64,000 bases of DNA, from NCBI RefSeq assembly GCF_040493455.1, contig NZ_JANFDA010000006.1, positions 1-64,000 on the forward strand, in the 5' to 3' direction. The DNA is from Microcosmobacter sp040493455 (GTDB taxonomy: Bacteria > Bacteroidota > Bacteroidia > Flavobacteriales > Flavobacteriaceae). The notes beneath the pieces were generated by a model. That model was not told the origin of the DNA and searched no databases. It was given only the letters and a program-made list of their open reading frames with translations. This document shows positions 35,460-44,171 of the stretch, piece by piece. The position numbers and the translations under genes were made by a program. Every line of letters starts with the position of its first letter. The stretch's first letter is position 1.

Positions 35460-37358
35460 TTAATTTACTTTTAATACGATTTTTGATTTATCTGCTTTGG
35501 CTATTGCTTTTCTAAAACTTCTGAAGTCATTATAACTAGCTGCATCAAACAATCCTTTGTTCAGTGTCAGTTCTCGCTTTACAGTAATTATATTGTCTTT
35601 TTCTTGAGCAACTTCGTATTTGTAACTTCCAAACTCGTTTGAAATTTCAACAGGTTTTGGAATTGCTTCGACAGTAGTGTTTTCCGGGATTTTTAAAGTG
35701 TAGTAATCTTTATCTGTTATACCTCTATCTATTTTAATATCGTAAATCCTGTTTTTATCTCTTGGAGGTATATAACTGAGCTTATTGAAAAAATTAGGAG
35801 AAAACAAAAATCTTCCTCCAGAATTCTTAGCGTAATTACTTGCGCTAATTTCTATTTCTTCTGAAAAACGAATCTCGTCTTTGTCATTAGATAGTTTGAT
35901 GTTTTCAATTTCTAAACGGTTGATGTCTTCCCAGTAATCTTCTTTATAAACTAATTTCTGATCGGATGGTGTCTTTCTTTCAATTGAAGAATGGAAATAA
36001 TAGCGTGTACCTTCAGTATTTATATTAACATGCCCTGTAATATCACCTGAGTCGGAAAGCTCAATTTCTGCCGTGGTGTGTTTTAGATTATCTGAAGCTT
36101 CGTATGTCTTGGTGTGAATAATTTTACCTCCTTCTGGTGTGATTAACAAGGCATCTCTATCATCGGTAAAGTTCGCTATATAACCAAACGGTGTTGTTTG
36201 GCTGGTACATTCTAACCATATATAATCTTCTTCATGTGGTACCGCTAAAATGACATGGTTACCTTCTGTTACCGAAAATTCTTTATCCATATTTCTAATT
36301 GATCTCCCTCCATAAATTACAGTATAGTATGCTGGAACATCGACAGCTTCTAATAAGGCTTTGGTGTAATTTGAAAGTCCTTTACAATCACCATAACCCA
36401 ATCTATCTACATCTTCGGCAATAATTGGTTTCCATCCTCCTATACCTACTTGTACACTGATGTATCGGGTTTTGTCTTGTACGTATTGATATACTCTTTT
36501 CGCTTTTTCGAGATCAGAATCTGCATCGCTGACTAAGACTCTGACCTCATCAATAACTTCTTGTGGAAGATTTCTGGTATTACTAATCAATTTGTCATTC
36601 ATCCATTTTCCGAAATCATTCCAATCTTTGTTGGATCCCTTTAATCCTTTCATATCAAACTCTTCTAGAGCTACCTTCATGTAAGGTACAATGCTTCTAA
36701 AATCTGGACTGTATACTTCTCGCTTTATTGCTTTTAGGTTTTCTGCAACAAACACCCAATCAGACTCCTGATTAATATTGAAGCCTTCAAAATTAGTTTG
36801 CTTACTTGCTAAATTAATTCCAGACGTGTTTATGATTTCATACTTGGAATGTTCTGTACTTACTTCATATCCTTCAAGTGGTAACCACCCTGTAATAAAT
36901 GCGGTCATCGAATACTCAACCTGACTGGTATACTCTACTGTATATGGATAAGAAACTGCTGTATATTCTAAATATTTTACTCGATTGTCTGAGTACATCG
37001 TACCTCCATCTACGGCACTTACATCTCTAAAATCATTTTTCTTAATACGTTTTATTTGCTTACCGTTCTTGTCAAAAATCTTTACTTCTAGCTTTTTGAT
37101 TTTACGTGTGTCATTATAAAGTTCTGCTGCATCAATGTAGCGCTCACCTTTAGAATTTAAAACCGTAACGACTCTTGTAATATCCTTGACCATTTTGTTG
37201 TAAGCACTTATCGTAATGGTAGTTCTAGACTCCCTAATTACAGCATTAGCATCTTCAGTAAGGCTTTCATCTATGGCTAGGCTTGAATAATCAGTAGTTT
37301 GTGAAAAACTAAAACAAAAAAACAGTAGTAATGTGTAGGTTATATAGGATTTTTTCAT
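35460..37358 (-). CDS. DUF3857 and transglutaminase-domain protein with intact Cys/His
   Basis: This exported 632-residue protein has a signal peptide (TYTLLLFFCFSFSQ). Residues of about 30-230 form the DUF3857 domain (ISAYNKMVKDITRVVTVLN, FRDVSAVDGGTMYSDNRVKYLEYT). The transglutaminase-like core spans about 270-400 with LGYGDCKGLSNYTKALLEA, whose Cys would be the nucleophile, and VTEGNHVILAV for the His; the third position is WLECTSQTTPFG. The C-terminal part is beta-rich. Homologues are widespread in Bacteroidota without a settled function; peptide cross-linking or hydrolysis are possibilities. It forms a pair with the following degenerate paralogue. Confidence 0.87.
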   Translation of the reverse strand: MKKSYITYTLLLFFCFSFSQTTDYSSLAIDESLTEDANAVIRESRTTITISAYNKMVKDITRVVTVLNSKGERYIDAAELYNDTRKIKKLEVKIFDKNGKQIKRIKKNDFRDVSAVDGGTMYSDNRVKYLEYTAVSYPYTVEYTSQVEYSMTAFITGWLPLEGYEVSTEHSKYEIINTSGINLASKQTNFEGFNINQESDWVFVAENLKAIKREVYSPDFRSIVPYMKVALEEFDMKGLKGSNKDWNDFGKWMNDKLISNTRNLPQEVIDEVRVLVSDADSDLEKAKRVYQYVQDKTRYISVQVGIGGWKPIIAEDVDRLGYGDCKGLSNYTKALLEAVDVPAYYTVIYGGRSIRNMDKEFSVTEGNHVILAVPHEEDYIWLECTSQTTPFGYIANFTDDRDALLITPEGGKIIHTKTYEASDNLKHTTAEIELSDSGDITGHVNINTEGTRYYFHSSIERKTPSDQKLVYKEDYWEDINRLEIENIKLSNDKDEIRFSEEIEISASNYAKNSGGRFLFSPNFFNKLSYIPPRDKNRIYDIKIDRGITDKDYYTLKIPENTTVEAIPKPVEISNEFGSYKYEVAQEKDNIITVKRELTLNKGLFDAASYNDFRSFRKAIAKADKSKIVLKVN

Positions 37359-37427
37359 TGTTTAATCGGTTGCAAGACAAATCTATAATAATTCAAAATA
37401 CTATCTTTTAAAAAATAGTAAAGAATT

Positions 37428-37880
37428 CTATTCTTTGTTTTTGGAGTCAATAATTATGGTTACTGGGCCATCATTCAATAAATCCACTTTCATATCTGCG
37501 CCAAACTCACCTGTTTGAATGGATTTTCCTAAATCTGTTTCCATTTGTTTCACAAATGCCTCATATAAAGGAATTGCTACATCTGGTTTTGCTGCCTTAA
37601 TATAGCTAGGTCTATTTCCTTTTTTTGTACTGGCATGAAGTGTAAATTGGCTCACGACTATAATATCTCCATTGTTGTTTAATATAGAGTTATTCATAAC
37701 GCCGTTATCATCATTAAAGACACGTAGGTTTACAATCTTATTGCTTAGCCAGTTGATATCCTCTTGTGCATCATCATCTATGATGCCTAGCAATACCAAA
37801 AGTCCTTGGTTTATTTTGGCTACAACTTCGTTATTGATCGTTACTGAAGCATGTTTTACTCTTTGTATTACTACCTTCAT
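37428..37880 (-). CDS. dtd: D-aminoacyl-tRNA deacylase
   Basis: Dtd removes D-amino acids (and glycine from tRNA-Ala) from wrongly charged tRNAs. At 150 residues it has the standard size. The two defining motifs are SQFTLHASTKKGNRPSY (SQFTL, residues 78-82) and the C-terminal GPVT (DGPVTIII), which place the Gly-cisPro pair and main-chain contacts. The start MKVVIQRVKHASV is typical. It begins 3 nt after rsgA, so the two are cotranslated. Confidence 0.97.
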   Translation of the reverse strand: MKVVIQRVKHASVTINNEVVAKINQGLLVLLGIIDDDAQEDINWLSNKIVNLRVFNDDNGVMNNSILNNNGDIIVVSQFTLHASTKKGNRPSYIKAAKPDVAIPLYEAFVKQMETDLGKSIQTGEFGADMKVDLLNDGPVTIIIDSKNKE

Positions 37881-37883
37881 GCC

Positions 37884-38834
37884 TTAGTCATTATCATAAT
37901 TATCTGTTCTGTAATGCTCATCTTCTCCTTCTAAAATCTGAATATAACTTCTGTAGCGAGAATAGGCAATCTCATCATTTTCCAAAGCCTCTTTTACAGC
38001 ACATTTGGGTTCTTTTAAGTGTAAACAATTATTGAACTTACAGTCTTGTTTTAATCTGAAAAACTCTGGAAAATAATCTCCAACTTCTTCCTGGTCCATA
38101 TCTACAACACCAAAACCTTTAATTCCTGGCGTGTCTATGATTTTGGCATCAAAACTTAAGTCGAACATTTCGGCAAAAGTTGTGGTGTGCTGACCTTGCT
38201 TATGTTGCTCAGAAATCTCCTTAGTTTTAAGATCTAACTGAGGTTCTATTTTATTGACTAAAGTAGATTTTCCAACTCCAGAATGCCCAGAAAACATTGA
38301 TACCTTACCAGACATCATCTCTTTTACCTTATCGATATTTTTGCCTGTTTTTGCTGAAATCTCTATACAATCGTATCCTATCTTCTTATACAAACTCGAC
38401 AGATACTTTACTTCAAACATCGTATCCTCGTTATAGGTATCTTCTTTATTGAACAACAATACAGCTTTAATAGAATACGCTTCTGCGGTAACCAAAAATC
38501 GATCTATAAAACTTGGAAATGTTGGTGGATTATCTATAGTCACCAACAGGAATACCTGATCTATGTTGGCTGCAATAATGTGCGTTTGCTTAGACAGATT
38601 TACCGACTTACGCACTATATAATTGCGCCGCTCATGAATTTGGTTAATAATTCCTGTAACCTGATCATTCTTAGATTCGAGCTCAAAAGTAACCTGATCG
38701 CCTACTGCAATGGGATTAGTGCTTTTTATTCCTTTGATTCGGAATTTGCCCTTAATCCTGCACTCATAAGTTTTACCGTTTGGTGTCCTAACGATATACC
38801 AGCTTCCTGTTGATTTGTAGACGGTTCCTGTCAT
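37884..38834 (-). CDS. rsgA: Ribosome small subunit-dependent GTPase A
   Basis: RsgA is a late-stage 30S assembly GTPase. It shows the circularly permuted order of G motifs: NKED (G4, residues 129-132), SAKTG (G5, 160-164), GHSGVGKST (G1, 183-191) and DTPG (G3, 234-237). An N-terminal OB-fold (residues 1-65) precedes them. A zinc knuckle follows with Cys265, Cys270, His272 and Cys278. The 316 residues are full length. It starts 56 nt after the DAHP synthase gene and may be expressed from the aromatic operon. Confidence 0.97.
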   Translation of the reverse strand: MTGTVYKSTGSWYIVRTPNGKTYECRIKGKFRIKGIKSTNPIAVGDQVTFELESKNDQVTGIINQIHERRNYIVRKSVNLSKQTHIIAANIDQVFLLVTIDNPPTFPSFIDRFLVTAEAYSIKAVLLFNKEDTYNEDTMFEVKYLSSLYKKIGYDCIEISAKTGKNIDKVKEMMSGKVSMFSGHSGVGKSTLVNKIEPQLDLKTKEISEQHKQGQHTTTFAEMFDLSFDAKIIDTPGIKGFGVVDMDQEEVGDYFPEFFRLKQDCKFNNCLHLKEPKCAVKEALENDEIAYSRYRSYIQILEGEDEHYRTDNYDND

Positions 38835-38890
38835 TAGTTACAAAGATGTAAATAATATACAAAACAACGCCATATTATAGCAAGAAGTCG

Positions 38891-39973
38891 TTAATCGTTG
38901 ATAATCTTCTCTTGGTGATTGATCGATTCCTGGTGAATGGCTTTAAACACTCTCAAGATAAATTCCTCACTCAAGTTCTTCTCTTCGCCTTGTAATATCA
39001 TCTTGCCCAAAATCTCATTCCAACGTTTTGTTTGCAGTACTGCAACATTGTGCGCCTTTTTAAGCGATCCGATTTCATCAGCAACTTTCATACGTTTTCC
39101 AAGCATTTCTATAAGCTGATGGTCAACCACATCGATTTGAGTTCTTAGTGTATTAATCTTGTTCTTGAATTCTGCTGCTTCTCCAACTTCTTTTCTAATA
39201 CGAAGATCTTTTGTCATTTGTATCAACGTATCTGGTGTGATTTGTTGCTTAGCATCACTCCACGCTTTGTCTGGATTATGGTGTGTCTCTACCATAAATC
39301 CGTCATAATTAAGGTCTAATGCTGTTTGACACAAGTCGAAAATGATATCTCTCCTACCAGCAATATGAGAAGGGTCCAAAATTAATGGTAAGTCTGGAAA
39401 TCTATTTTGAAGATCAATCGCTAATTGCCATTCTGGATTGTTTCTGTAACGGGTTTTCTCATAGGTTGAAAACCCTCTATGAATAACACCCAAGTTTTTG
39501 ATGTCAGCTGTATAAAAACGTTCTACTGCACCTAGCCATAATGCTAAATCTGGGTTAACTGGGTTTTTAATCAGTACAGGTTTATCAGTACCTTCTAAAG
39601 CATCCGCAATTTCCTGCACAATAAATGGGCTTACTGTTGTACGCGCACCAATCCAAAGAATATCGACATCGTGTTGTAATGCTAAATCTACATGATTGGC
39701 ATTAGCTACTTCAGTAGTAATCAACATACCCGTTTCTTGCTTTGCTTTTTGAAGCCACTTAAGACCCAAAGCGCCTACACCTTCAAAATTGCCTGGTCTG
39801 GTTCTAGGTTTCCAGATACCTGCTCTAAGCACTGTAGCATCACTGTCTTTTAGTTGATGTGCTATATTTAAAACTTGCTCTTCTGTTTCTGCACTACATG
39901 GCCCCGCGATAACTAATGGGTGCTCCAACCCAAAATTGTCTAACCATGTTCTTAATTCTTTCTTGTTTTCCAT
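38891..39973 (-). CDS. Bifunctional DAHP synthase - chorismate mutase
   Basis: This fusion joins the first shikimate step (PEP plus erythrose 4-phosphate to DAHP) with chorismate to prephenate. Residues of about 1-260 form a KdsA-like type I beta DAHP synthase (VIAGPCSAETEEQV, LRAGIWKPRTRPGNFEG, GARTTVSPF, KNPVNPDLALWLGA, LILDPSHIAGRR). Residues of about 270-360 are an AroQ-type chorismate mutase (LRTQIDVVDHQLIEMLGKRMKVADEIGSLK, FILRVFKAIHQESI). Such fusions are usual in Bacteroidota, and the mutase end may serve feedback sensing. It is the fourth gene of the attenuated aromatic operon, 22 nt after tyrA. Confidence 0.95.
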   Translation of the reverse strand: MENKKELRTWLDNFGLEHPLVIAGPCSAETEEQVLNIAHQLKDSDATVLRAGIWKPRTRPGNFEGVGALGLKWLQKAKQETGMLITTEVANANHVDLALQHDVDILWIGARTTVSPFIVQEIADALEGTDKPVLIKNPVNPDLALWLGAVERFYTADIKNLGVIHRGFSTYEKTRYRNNPEWQLAIDLQNRFPDLPLILDPSHIAGRRDIIFDLCQTALDLNYDGFMVETHHNPDKAWSDAKQQITPDTLIQMTKDLRIRKEVGEAAEFKNKINTLRTQIDVVDHQLIEMLGKRMKVADEIGSLKKAHNVAVLQTKRWNEILGKMILQGEEKNLSEEFILRVFKAIHQESINHQEKIIND

Positions 39974-39995
39974 AGTATTTGAGTAATCTCTTCTT

Positions 39996-40853
39996 TTAAA
40001 CTTTTATAATACCTTCCAATATGTCTCTAATATGATTAATTGCTTTCATTTCGTCGTAAACACCATCAAAATCTCCTGATTCCATAAGTGCTTTAAACGC
40101 TTTGAGGTTTTCGATATATTCTTCTAATGTCTCAATGACATTGGTTTTATTTTGCCTAAAAATTGGTGTCCACATATCAGGCGAACTTTTTGCCAAACGC
40201 ACAGTACTTTCAAAACCACTGCCAGCCATATCGAAGATGTCGCGTTCATTCTTTTCTTTTTCAATCACAGTTTTTCCTAGCATAAAGGAACTAATGTGCG
40301 ATAAATGTGATACATAAGCGATATGCTTATCATGGGCTTTTGGATTCATATATCGAATTCGCATGCCTATAGTTGAAAACAGATTCAAGGCTTGCTCTTG
40401 AAGCTTGAAAGCGGTTTCTTCAACTTCACAAATAATATTGGTCTTACCTTCATATAGGCCATTGAATGCTGCCGAAGGTCCAGAAAATTCTGTTCCAGCG
40501 ATTGGGTGGGTTGCTAAGAAATTGCGTCGCTTGGGATGTTGTTTTACTTTCAGACAGATATCTTCCTTCGTTGAACCAACATCAACAACCAAAGCATCAT
40601 CCCTTACCTCGTCTAATATCTTCGGAAGTAACTCCACAGTGGCATCTACAGGAATTGCAATAATCACTAGGTCTGCATTTCCTAAATCCGAATAATCTGT
40701 CTTATGATCAATGATGTTTCGCTGTAAAGCTTCATCTAGATGATCTGAATTCTGATCAATCCCGTGAATCACTTTTTCTGGAAAATGCTTCTTGATGTCT
40801 AAAGCAAAGCTTCCGCCTATTAATCCAACTCCTATTATATATATATTCTTCAT
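39996..40853 (-). CDS. tyrA: Prephenate dehydrogenase
   Basis: TyrA oxidises and decarboxylates prephenate to 4-hydroxyphenylpyruvate with NAD(P). The 285 residues begin with a Rossmann fold (YIIGVGLIGGSFALDI; GxGxxGG at 8-14). HPIAGTEFSGPSAAF carries the His-Pro block that binds prephenate. AYVSHLSHISSFML and GSGFESTVRLAKSSPDMW are family helices. There is no C-terminal ACT domain, so feedback may act elsewhere. It is 4 nt after the aminotransferase gene and is part of the operon controlled by the leader at 42840-42964. Confidence 0.95.
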   Translation of the reverse strand: MKNIYIIGVGLIGGSFALDIKKHFPEKVIHGIDQNSDHLDEALQRNIIDHKTDYSDLGNADLVIIAIPVDATVELLPKILDEVRDDALVVDVGSTKEDICLKVKQHPKRRNFLATHPIAGTEFSGPSAAFNGLYEGKTNIICEVEETAFKLQEQALNLFSTIGMRIRYMNPKAHDKHIAYVSHLSHISSFMLGKTVIEKEKNERDIFDMAGSGFESTVRLAKSSPDMWTPIFRQNKTNVIETLEEYIENLKAFKALMESGDFDGVYDEMKAINHIRDILEGIIKV

Positions 40854-40857
40854 AATT

Positions 40858-42003
40858 CTAACTTACTCTTGCAATCGCTTCTTCTATATCTTCAACTGTT
40901 GCACACAATGATATTCTTATGTAACCTTCTCCATTGCTTCCAAAAATGGTTCCTGGTGCAATAAAAATGGAATGTTCTTTCAGCAATAAATCTATAAACT
41001 CTTCAGCTTTAGTAAATGGTGGCAACTTTGCCCAAACAAACAATCCTGAAGCATCTTCGCTATAGGTACAGTTTAACGCTTCGGCTAGTTTCCAAACCAA
41101 TTCTCGGCGTTTTTGATACACACTATTCAAACTGATATACCAAAGTTCTGAACATTGCAACGCTTCAATAGCGCCTTTCTGAACACCATAGAACATTCCA
41201 GAATCCATATTGCTTTTTACCTTGAGAATTTCTTTGATATAATCTGAATGTCCTAGAACCATACCAACACGCCAACCTGCCATATTAAAGGTCTTGCTTA
41301 GGGAGTTTAATTCTAAACAATGCTGCTTAGCATCTTTGTAGTTTAGTATGCTTCGTGGACTATCGTTGAGTATAAAACTATACGGATTGTCGTTGACAAC
41401 GAGTATGTCGTTTCGTTTGGCAAATGCTATGATATCATCATAAGATTTATGTGTTGCTTTTGCTCCTGTTGGCATGTGTGGATAGCTAATCCACATGAGC
41501 TTGACTTTGCTCAAATCTTGCTTTTCTAGTTCTGAAAGGTTTGGCAACCAATTGGTCTCATCGGTTAAATCGTAATACATTGGTTCTGCTCCGACCAGTT
41601 TTGTTACCGAACTGTATGTTGGATATCCAGGATTTGGAATCAGCACTTTATCACCTTCATTGAGAAACGCCATAGAGATATGCATAATGCCTTCTTTACT
41701 TCCCATTAAGGGTAAGATTTCAGAAACTGGACTCAATGCCACCTCGAATTGTTCTCTATAAAAATAGGCTATGGCTTCTCTGAGTTCTGGCAGGCCTTGA
41801 TAGCTTTGATACTTATGCGCTGTTGGATCTGTAAGGCTTTCTGTCAATGCCTTAACGACCTTATAAGGTGGTTCCAGGTCTGGGCTTCCTATACCAAGGT
41901 TAATGATAGGTTTCCCATGTGCCTTAAGGATAGCTACCTCTCTCAATTTTTTAGAGAAGTAATATTCTTTTACGGTATGTAGTCTATCTGCTGGACCGAT
42001 CAT
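40858..42003 (-). CDS. PLP-dependent class I/II aminotransferase, probably aromatic
   Basis: This fold-type I aminotransferase of 381 residues begins MIGPADRLHTVKEYYFSKKL. Family features are LGIGSPDLEPP, YQSYQGLPELREAI, MGSKEGI, NPGYPTYSS, WISYPHMPTGAKA, the Lys block SLSKTFNMAGWRVG (Schiff-base Lys) and GEGYIRISLCA with the substrate-binding Arg. The gene overlaps pheA by 4 nt (ATGA) and is followed by tyrA after 4 nt. This position strongly suggests it carries out the last step to Phe and Tyr. The class also includes diaminopimelate and aspartate enzymes, so specificity is inferred. Confidence 0.88.
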   Translation of the reverse strand: MIGPADRLHTVKEYYFSKKLREVAILKAHGKPIINLGIGSPDLEPPYKVVKALTESLTDPTAHKYQSYQGLPELREAIAYFYREQFEVALSPVSEILPLMGSKEGIMHISMAFLNEGDKVLIPNPGYPTYSSVTKLVGAEPMYYDLTDETNWLPNLSELEKQDLSKVKLMWISYPHMPTGAKATHKSYDDIIAFAKRNDILVVNDNPYSFILNDSPRSILNYKDAKQHCLELNSLSKTFNMAGWRVGMVLGHSDYIKEILKVKSNMDSGMFYGVQKGAIEALQCSELWYISLNSVYQKRRELVWKLAEALNCTYSEDASGLFVWAKLPPFTKAEEFIDLLLKEHSIFIAPGTIFGSNGEGYIRISLCATVEDIEEAIARVS

Positions 42004-42827
42004 TTTTTAGCATTTTTATATTCTCCCAATATCTTTATTTCTACAGCCATAATCTCCATGATTGCAATTGCTTTTTGGTAATCTCTATAGTCTTCAAAAG
42101 TAACATCTACAAAAAAGGCGTACTTCCAAGGCGTATTAATTTTTGGTAAGGATTGAATCTTCGTCAGGTTCAATTTACAATCACTCATCACATTTAGTAT
42201 AGCAGCCAAGCTTCCTCTTTTGTGATCTAATTCAAACTTTAAGGATGCTTTGTTAATTTCAGACTCAGAGATTTCGTGATTTTCTCGTTTTACGATTACA
42301 AATCGTGTTTCGTTGTGCTTTATGGTCTGAATACTTTCTGCCAATATATTGAGATTGAAAATCTCTGCCGCCAAATCACTAGCTATTGCAGCTACACCAC
42401 TCAATTGATTATCGGATATACGCTTGGCTACTTCGGCAGTATCTTTATCTTCAATTAGCTTGATTTGCGGATGTCCTTTAAAGAATTCCTTGCATTGTAA
42501 CAATGCCATCGGATGCGAGTACACTTCCTTTACATCTTCAATGCTCTGACCATTTAGCGTCATCAAATGGTGTTGCACATTAAGGTAATGCTCTCCAACG
42601 ACATGCAAGTTATGATCATCAATCAAAGCATAGTTAGGAATTATAGATCCTGCAATAGAATTCTCAATAGCCATAATAACGGCGTCGGTTTGCTTTTGCA
42701 ATAAACTATCCACCGCTTTATCGAAAGACAAGCATTCCTTTACCTCAATATTGTTTCCAAAGTAAGCCTTAGAAACTATGTGATGAAATGATCCTTTTAC
42801 GCCTTGTATTGCTACTGAATTAATCAT
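42000..42827 (-). CDS. pheA: Prephenate dehydratase
   Basis: PheA converts prephenate to phenylpyruvate. The start is the ATG at 42827 (MINSVAIQGVKGSFHH), giving 275 residues. An in-frame extension to 42905 would be translated across the attenuator hairpin and its U-tract and is rejected. The catalytic domain includes AIENSIAGSI, VYSHPMALLQC, GVAAIASDLAAEIF and the conserved Thr-Arg-Phe in HNETRFVIV. A C-terminal ACT domain (KRGSLAAILNVM, LTKIQSLP) probably binds Phe for feedback inhibition. It is the first gene of the operon, located 13 nt after the terminator U-run, and overlaps the aminotransferase gene by 4 nt. Confidence 0.95.
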   Translation of the reverse strand: MINSVAIQGVKGSFHHIVSKAYFGNNIEVKECLSFDKAVDSLLQKQTDAVIMAIENSIAGSIIPNYALIDDHNLHVVGEHYLNVQHHLMTLNGQSIEDVKEVYSHPMALLQCKEFFKGHPQIKLIEDKDTAEVAKRISDNQLSGVAAIASDLAAEIFNLNILAESIQTIKHNETRFVIVKRENHEISESEINKASLKFELDHKRGSLAAILNVMSDCKLNLTKIQSLPKINTPWKYAFFVDVTFEDYRDYQKAIAIMEIMAVEIKILGEYKNAKK

Positions 42828-42839
42828 GTAATTGTAATC

Positions 42840-42872
42840 AAAAAAAAAGTCCCGATTTAAAACCGAGACCTT
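42840..42872 (-). terminator. Attenuator terminator of the aromatic operon
   Basis: On the minus strand GTCTCG (42869-42864) pairs with CGGGAC (42854-42849). Flanking pairs extend the stem to about nine, and nine U residues follow (42848-42840). It sits between the promoter and pheA with no gene ending upstream, so it acts inside the leader. Its 5' arm, GGTCTCG (42870-42864), is also exactly complementary to CGAGACC (42912-42906) inside the leader ORF, giving a competing antiterminator. Confidence 0.85.
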
Positions 42873-42892
42873 CATCAATATTATATACTTAA

Positions 42893-42964
42893 CTAGCACA
42901 TACACGGTCTCGTTTCTCTACTAAAGAAATAAAACCAGTTATAATATGTGTGAGCTAATGTCAT
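42893..42964 (-). CDS. Aromatic leader peptide (attenuation), 23 residues
   Basis: A 23-codon ORF starts with ATG at 42964 and ends with TAG at 42893, upstream of the terminator and pheA. Residues 7-14 read YYNWFYFF, seven aromatic residues out of eight, covering Tyr, Trp and Phe. This is the hallmark of a ribosome-stalling leader. A ribosome stalled on these codons would leave CGAGACC (42912-42906) free to pair with GGTCTCG (42870-42864) and block the terminator. With ample charged tRNA, the ribosome continues over that segment and the terminator forms. The peptide itself has no other expected function. The mechanism is inferred from layout and base pairing. Confidence 0.85.
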   Translation of the reverse strand: MTLAHTYYNWFYFFSRETRPCMC

Positions 42965-42983
42965 GTTTTCGTTTTTGTTATGG

Positions 42984-43014
42984 CTAAAGTAACTAATTAA
43001 TTAAAAAATCAAAA
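42984..43014 (-). promoter_or_regulatory. Promoter of the aromatic operon
   Basis: TTTTG (43014-43010) and TACTTTAG (42991-42984, one mismatch from TAnnTTTG) are 18 nt apart on the minus strand. The predicted start near 42977 lies just before the leader peptide ATG at 42964. Confidence 0.6.
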
Positions 43015-43082
43015 TGTTAGAGAACAATTTTTTGTTTAGTTCGTTGATTTAATACTTATTTTTACGACAAAGTGAATTTTTT

Positions 43083-43976
43083 ATGTCTATAGACGTCTCT
43101 AACATTACCAAAACTTATGGAGAGCAGAAGGCTCTGAATGATGTATCGTTTAAAGTTAGTAATCCTGAAATTGTTGGTTTTCTTGGTCCAAATGGCGCCG
43201 GAAAATCGACCATGATGAAGATTTTAACGACTTACCTCAATGCTTCTGATGGTAGCGCTTCGGTAAATGGTTTTGATGTGGTTTCAAAAAAGAAGGAAGT
43301 ACAACAGAGTGTTGGGTATTTGCCTGAACATAATCCATTGTACTTGGATATGTACGTTAGAGAATATCTTCAGTTTAATGCCAATGTCTATAAGGTTGAA
43401 AAATCTCGTATCGAGGATATTATTGAACTCACTGGTCTAACTCCTGAAGCGCATAAAAAGATTGGTCAATTGTCTAAAGGATATAGACAACGTGTTGGTT
43501 TAGCCAATGCTTTATTACACGATCCTGAAGTTCTTATCCTAGATGAACCTACTACTGGTCTTGACCCGAATCAATTGGTCGATATTCGTAATCTTATAAA
43601 GACAATTGGCAAAGAGAAAACCGTGTTTTTATCGACGCACATCATGCAAGAGGTAGAAGCCATGTGCGATCGTGTCATCATAATCAATAAAGGTGAAATT
43701 GTTGCCGACAAAACACTTTCTGACCTGAGACAGGGACAAGAACAGGTTGTTATCGTGGAGTTTGACTATCGTGTTGAGGATGCTTTCTTATTGAAGCTTC
43801 CTAAAGTGAAATCTGTAAAGAACACTCAAGATTTTATTTACGAGATTACATTTTCTACAGATGAAGACATGCGTTCTCATGTGTTTGACTTTGCGCATGA
43901 CAACGAGCTGAAGATTCTTCAACTTAATCAAAAGAATGCTAGCTTGGAGAGTTTGTTTAGGGATCTGACGAGTTAA
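43083..43976 (+). CDS. gldA: Gliding-motility ABC transporter ATP-binding subunit GldA
   Basis: This 297-residue ABC ATPase belongs to the GldA subfamily, which with GldF and GldG forms a transporter needed for gliding in Flavobacterium johnsoniae. Walker A is GPNGAGKS (35-42), the signature LSKGYRQ (130-136), Walker B LILDEP (151-156), and the H-loop STHIMQE follows. The opening MSIDVSNITKTYGEQKALNDVSF and the C-terminal extension are typical of GldA. No gldF/gldG lie next to it, which is common. It is transcribed divergently from the aromatic operon and followed by a 59-residue membrane ORF. Confidence 0.9.
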   Translation: MSIDVSNITKTYGEQKALNDVSFKVSNPEIVGFLGPNGAGKSTMMKILTTYLNASDGSASVNGFDVVSKKKEVQQSVGYLPEHNPLYLDMYVREYLQFNANVYKVEKSRIEDIIELTGLTPEAHKKIGQLSKGYRQRVGLANALLHDPEVLILDEPTTGLDPNQLVDIRNLIKTIGKEKTVFLSTHIMQEVEAMCDRVIIINKGEIVADKTLSDLRQGQEQVVIVEFDYRVEDAFLLKLPKVKSVKNTQDFIYEITFSTDEDMRSHVFDFAHDNELKILQLNQKNASLESLFRDLTS

Positions 43977-43991
43977 TAATTATATTTAATT

Positions 43992-44171
43992 ATGGCGGAA
44001 ATTTTACCAGGCATCTTTAAGTTAATAGGCGCGAGTTTGAAATGGTGCTTCTATTTAGGAAAAAAAAGCTATAAGGATATTTTAAAGGAAGAATGGAATA
44101 CGCGACTTGGTTTTTTTCTCATAGTAATCATATTAGTAATAATTTTTGACTCCCCTTCTATTGAAAAATAA
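43992..44171 (+). CDS. Small single-pass membrane protein after gldA
   Basis: This ORF of 59 residues begins 16 nt after the gldA stop. It has an amphipathic, basic N-terminal half (WCFYLGKKSYKDILKEEWN) and one membrane helix (LGFFLIVIILVIIF) near the C-terminus. No family is recognised. Its last 14 nt overlap the convergent DUF2807 gene. Tight spacing suggests cotranscription with gldA, so a link with that transporter is possible but unproved. Confidence 0.6.
   Translation: MAEILPGIFKLIGASLKWCFYLGKKSYKDILKEEWNTRLGFFLIVIILVIIFDSPSIEK

Noticed and set aside
42828..42905. In-frame N-terminal extension of PheA, including an FFFDYNY stretch
   Set aside because: It crosses the terminator stem and its U-run, and the conserved protein begins at MINSVAIQG. 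The Phe codons there partly come from the T-run. The true leader peptide is the separate ORF at 42893-42964.
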